Positions 23,236 through 24,217 of a stretch of DNA of 24,217 nucleotides are shown in pieces. Under the pieces are notes generated by a model that saw only the letters and a list, made by a program, of their open reading frames with translations, was not told where the DNA came from and ran no database searches. The position numbers and the translations under genes were made by a program. Origin of the DNA: RUG11867 sp964472425. GTDB taxonomy: Bacteria; Bacillota_I; Bacilli_A; RF39; UBA660. The stretch covers positions 1-24,217 of the forward strand of contig CAYYLF010000015.1 of the NCBI GenBank assembly GCA_964472425.1, written 5' to 3'. Numbering within the stretch: the first letter of the stretch is position 1; every line of letters begins with the position of its first letter.

Positions 23236-23841
23236 ATGAAAATGAATTTACCTAATAAAATAACAGTAACTAGAATCATCTTGTCGGTGTTGTGCTTGAT
23301 AATGATGGTATTTCCGTTTTATCAGGTCGGAATCGAATGGCCGACATTCTTGGTTGCCGGAAGAATACATGTCGACCTCAAGTATTTAATTTGTGCAGTC
23401 ATCTTCATAATTGCCAGTGCGACCGACTTCTTGGATGGTCACATTGCAAGAAAGTACAACATGGTCACAGATTTCGGTAAGGTCATGGATGCGATTGCCG
23501 ACAAGATTTTGGTCAACGGTATACTAATAGTCTTGGCTGCAGATGGATTCATCTCAGTAGCCATTCCCGTCATAATCATCACGAGAGATACGTTCGTCGA
23601 TTCTATTAAGATGGTTGCCGGACAAAGTGGTGGCAAAGCGGTCGGAGCGAGTATCGCCGGGAAAATTAAGACTATCTGCATGATGACCGGTGTGTCGTTC
23701 ATGTTATTGTACAATATGCCGTTCGAGTTCTTGAACATCAAAGTCGCGGACGCATTGATAATAATCGCGACAATCCTTTCAATCGTATCGGGAGTTCAAT
23801 ATTATTACAACAATAAAGAGGCTTTATTCAAAGAGGTATAA
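23236..23841 (+). CDS. pgsA: CDP-diacylglycerol--glycerol-3-phosphate 3-phosphatidyltransferase
   Basis: PgsA makes phosphatidylglycerol phosphate from CDP-diacylglycerol and glycerol-3-phosphate in the membrane, the committed step to phosphatidylglycerol. The 201-residue protein has about six membrane helices. The CDP-alcohol phosphotransferase motif is complete: D-x2-D-G-x2-A-R-x8-G-x3-D-x3-D appears in ATDFLDGHIARKY and TDFGKVMDAIAD (about residues 62-90), which bind the metal ions and CDP. NKITVTRI at the N-terminus is typical. GAGGTG (23222-23227) overlaps the stop of the preceding gene, so the two are co-translated. Its terminator follows directly. In Bacillus the next genes are cinA and recA, not seen here before the window ends. 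Confidence 0.95.
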   Translation: MKMNLPNKITVTRIILSVLCLIMMVFPFYQVGIEWPTFLVAGRIHVDLKYLICAVIFIIASATDFLDGHIARKYNMVTDFGKVMDAIADKILVNGILIVLAADGFISVAIPVIIITRDTFVDSIKMVAGQSGGKAVGASIAGKIKTICMMTGVSFMLLYNMPFEFLNIKVADALIIIATILSIVSGVQYYYNNKEALFKEV

Positions 23842-23853
23842 AGTCTCTTTTTT
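23830..23853 (+). terminator. Terminator after pgsA
   Basis: AAAGAG (23830-23835) pairs with CTCTTT (23845-23850), then TTT. The pgsA stop TAA lies in the loop. Confidence 0.6.
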
Positions 23854-23911
23854 GGTGTTTCAATTCAGAAAAATGCCGAAATTATATATAGGAAAATCTT
23901 TTAAATGACAG

Positions 23912-23952
23912 TTTTAAAATTTGCCAAATTGCATTTTTGGCAAATTTTAAAA
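23912..23952. repeat. Perfect 17-bp inverted repeat with 7-nt gap
   Basis: TTTTAAAATTTGCCAAA (23912-23928) and TTTGGCAAATTTTAAAA (23936-23952). It lies 40 bp before a strong promoter. It lacks a clean T tail, so an operator or protein-binding site is as likely as a terminator. Confidence 0.7.
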
Positions 23953-23991
23953 ATTGCCGTTTTTCCTTTTATTTACAAGGGTTTGAGTGTG

Positions 23992-24020
23992 TTGACAAAC
24001 CCTGTTATCTGTGTTTTAAT
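23992..24020 (+). promoter_or_regulatory. Strong promoter at the right edge
   Basis: Perfect TTGACA (23992-23997), 17 nt, TTTAAT (24015-24020) with TGT as extended -10 (24012-24014). The expected start is near 24027, where the structured region begins. Confidence 0.65.
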
Positions 24021-24026
24021 ATTATC

Positions 24027-24217
24027 TCGAAGAGACGAACCATCTGGCCGTTTTGCCTTTCCTTTTATCTTTAGACTCCGGGGGAGTTGGAAAACCGACT
24101 TCGAAAATCGAGTGATGCGGAGACGTTTGTTTATGAAGAAAGAGACTTTCTACAAAAACGCCCGTCTTCATGCTATTATTGGTGATTCTGTCACTGATAA
24201 TATGCCGATGACGAACA
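24027..24217 (+). ncRNA. Candidate structured noncoding RNA, cut by the window end
   Basis: No convincing protein gene is visible on the plus strand. Instead at least four helices fold one after another: GGAGTTGG/CCGACTTC around AAAA (24083-24102), enclosed by CTCCG/CGGAG (24076-24080/24118-24122); AGAAAG/CTTTCT (24137-24142/24146-24151); and TATTATTGGTGA/TCACTGATAATA (12 bp with two G-U pairs, about 24174-24202). It follows a strong promoter. It could be the 5' part of a large ornate RNA, a leader RNA, or another ncRNA; I could not match it to a known class. The 3' end lies outside the window. Confidence 0.55.

Noticed and set aside
24022..24216. Minus-strand frame open for about 64 codons to the window edge
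   Set aside because: It is antisense to the promoter-led structured region and has no visible start here; structured RNAs often give such spurious antisense frames. Extension of the contig would settle it.
24133..24217. ATG 24133 frame running off the window (MKKETFYKN...)
   Set aside because: Only 28 codons, no recognisable family, and it overlaps several hairpins including a 12-bp stem; a real gene cannot be excluded without more sequence.
1..24217. CRISPR arrays, transposases, integrases, tRNA or rRNA genes
   Set aside because: Looked for and not seen; the only repeats are the coding 21-bp units and the inverted repeats listed.

Overview
The window looks like a chromosomal segment of a low-GC Gram-positive bacterium of the Bacilli type. 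The evidence is a Firmicutes-style threonine T-box, type-B RNase P RNA directly after gpsB, an HTH/membrane protein (YmfM/RodZ type) directly before pgsA, and rpsB-tsf. UGA is used as a stop (mutS and others), so the code is the standard one rather than the Mycoplasma one. An uncultured gut member of the Bacilli is a reasonable guess but is inference. No CRISPR array, insertion sequence, prophage module, tRNA or rRNA was seen.

Layout. 1-3423: a small unknown ORF, a lone type IV prepilin-like gene and mutS. 3451-7671: a threonine operon with promoter, complete T-box leader, an AlbA_2/HATPase regulator-like gene, thrS, a YceD/DUF177 gene, rpmF and a terminator. The regulator-like gene sits between the T-box and thrS, and the ThrRS lacks its N-terminal TGS domain. 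7722-10371: a rhomboid protease with a large soluble N-terminal part, then a 429-residue protein that reads as two fused, complementarily degenerate ThyX domains. 10423-12860: structured leader, rpsB, tsf and a coupled membrane protein that looks like a thioredoxin fold without cysteines. 12864-19911: mostly uncharacterised genes: a two-gene unit of 960 and 219 residues, a lipoprotein with an HELNH motif, a protein with a degenerate zincin-like motif behind a strong inverted repeat, and an AlkD-type DNA glycosylase. 19900-20613 (minus strand): a VUT/YhhQ-like membrane protein converging on alkD through a shared terminator. 20732-23853: a 32-codon small ORF, a membrane-anchored GH25 muramidase, gpsB, rnpB, a short RodZ/YmfM-like protein and pgsA. 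23854-24217: no convincing gene, but a perfect 17-bp inverted repeat, a strong promoter and the beginning of what looks like a structured noncoding RNA running off the window.

How the genes fit together. The T-box should couple the first operon to uncharged tRNA-Thr, including the inserted gene and, unless there is an internal promoter, ribosomal protein L32. GH25, GpsB, the RodZ-like protein and PgsA form a neighbourhood concerned with cell wall, division and membrane. Promoters are easy to read: most have 16-17-bp spacers and many carry a TGn extended -10. Many terminators fold over the stop codon of the preceding gene, a sign of compact organisation. The most interesting items are the T-box/regulator/TGS-less thrS arrangement, the tandem ThyX and the candidate structured RNA at the right edge. 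All family assignments come from reading motifs by eye; no database search was possible.
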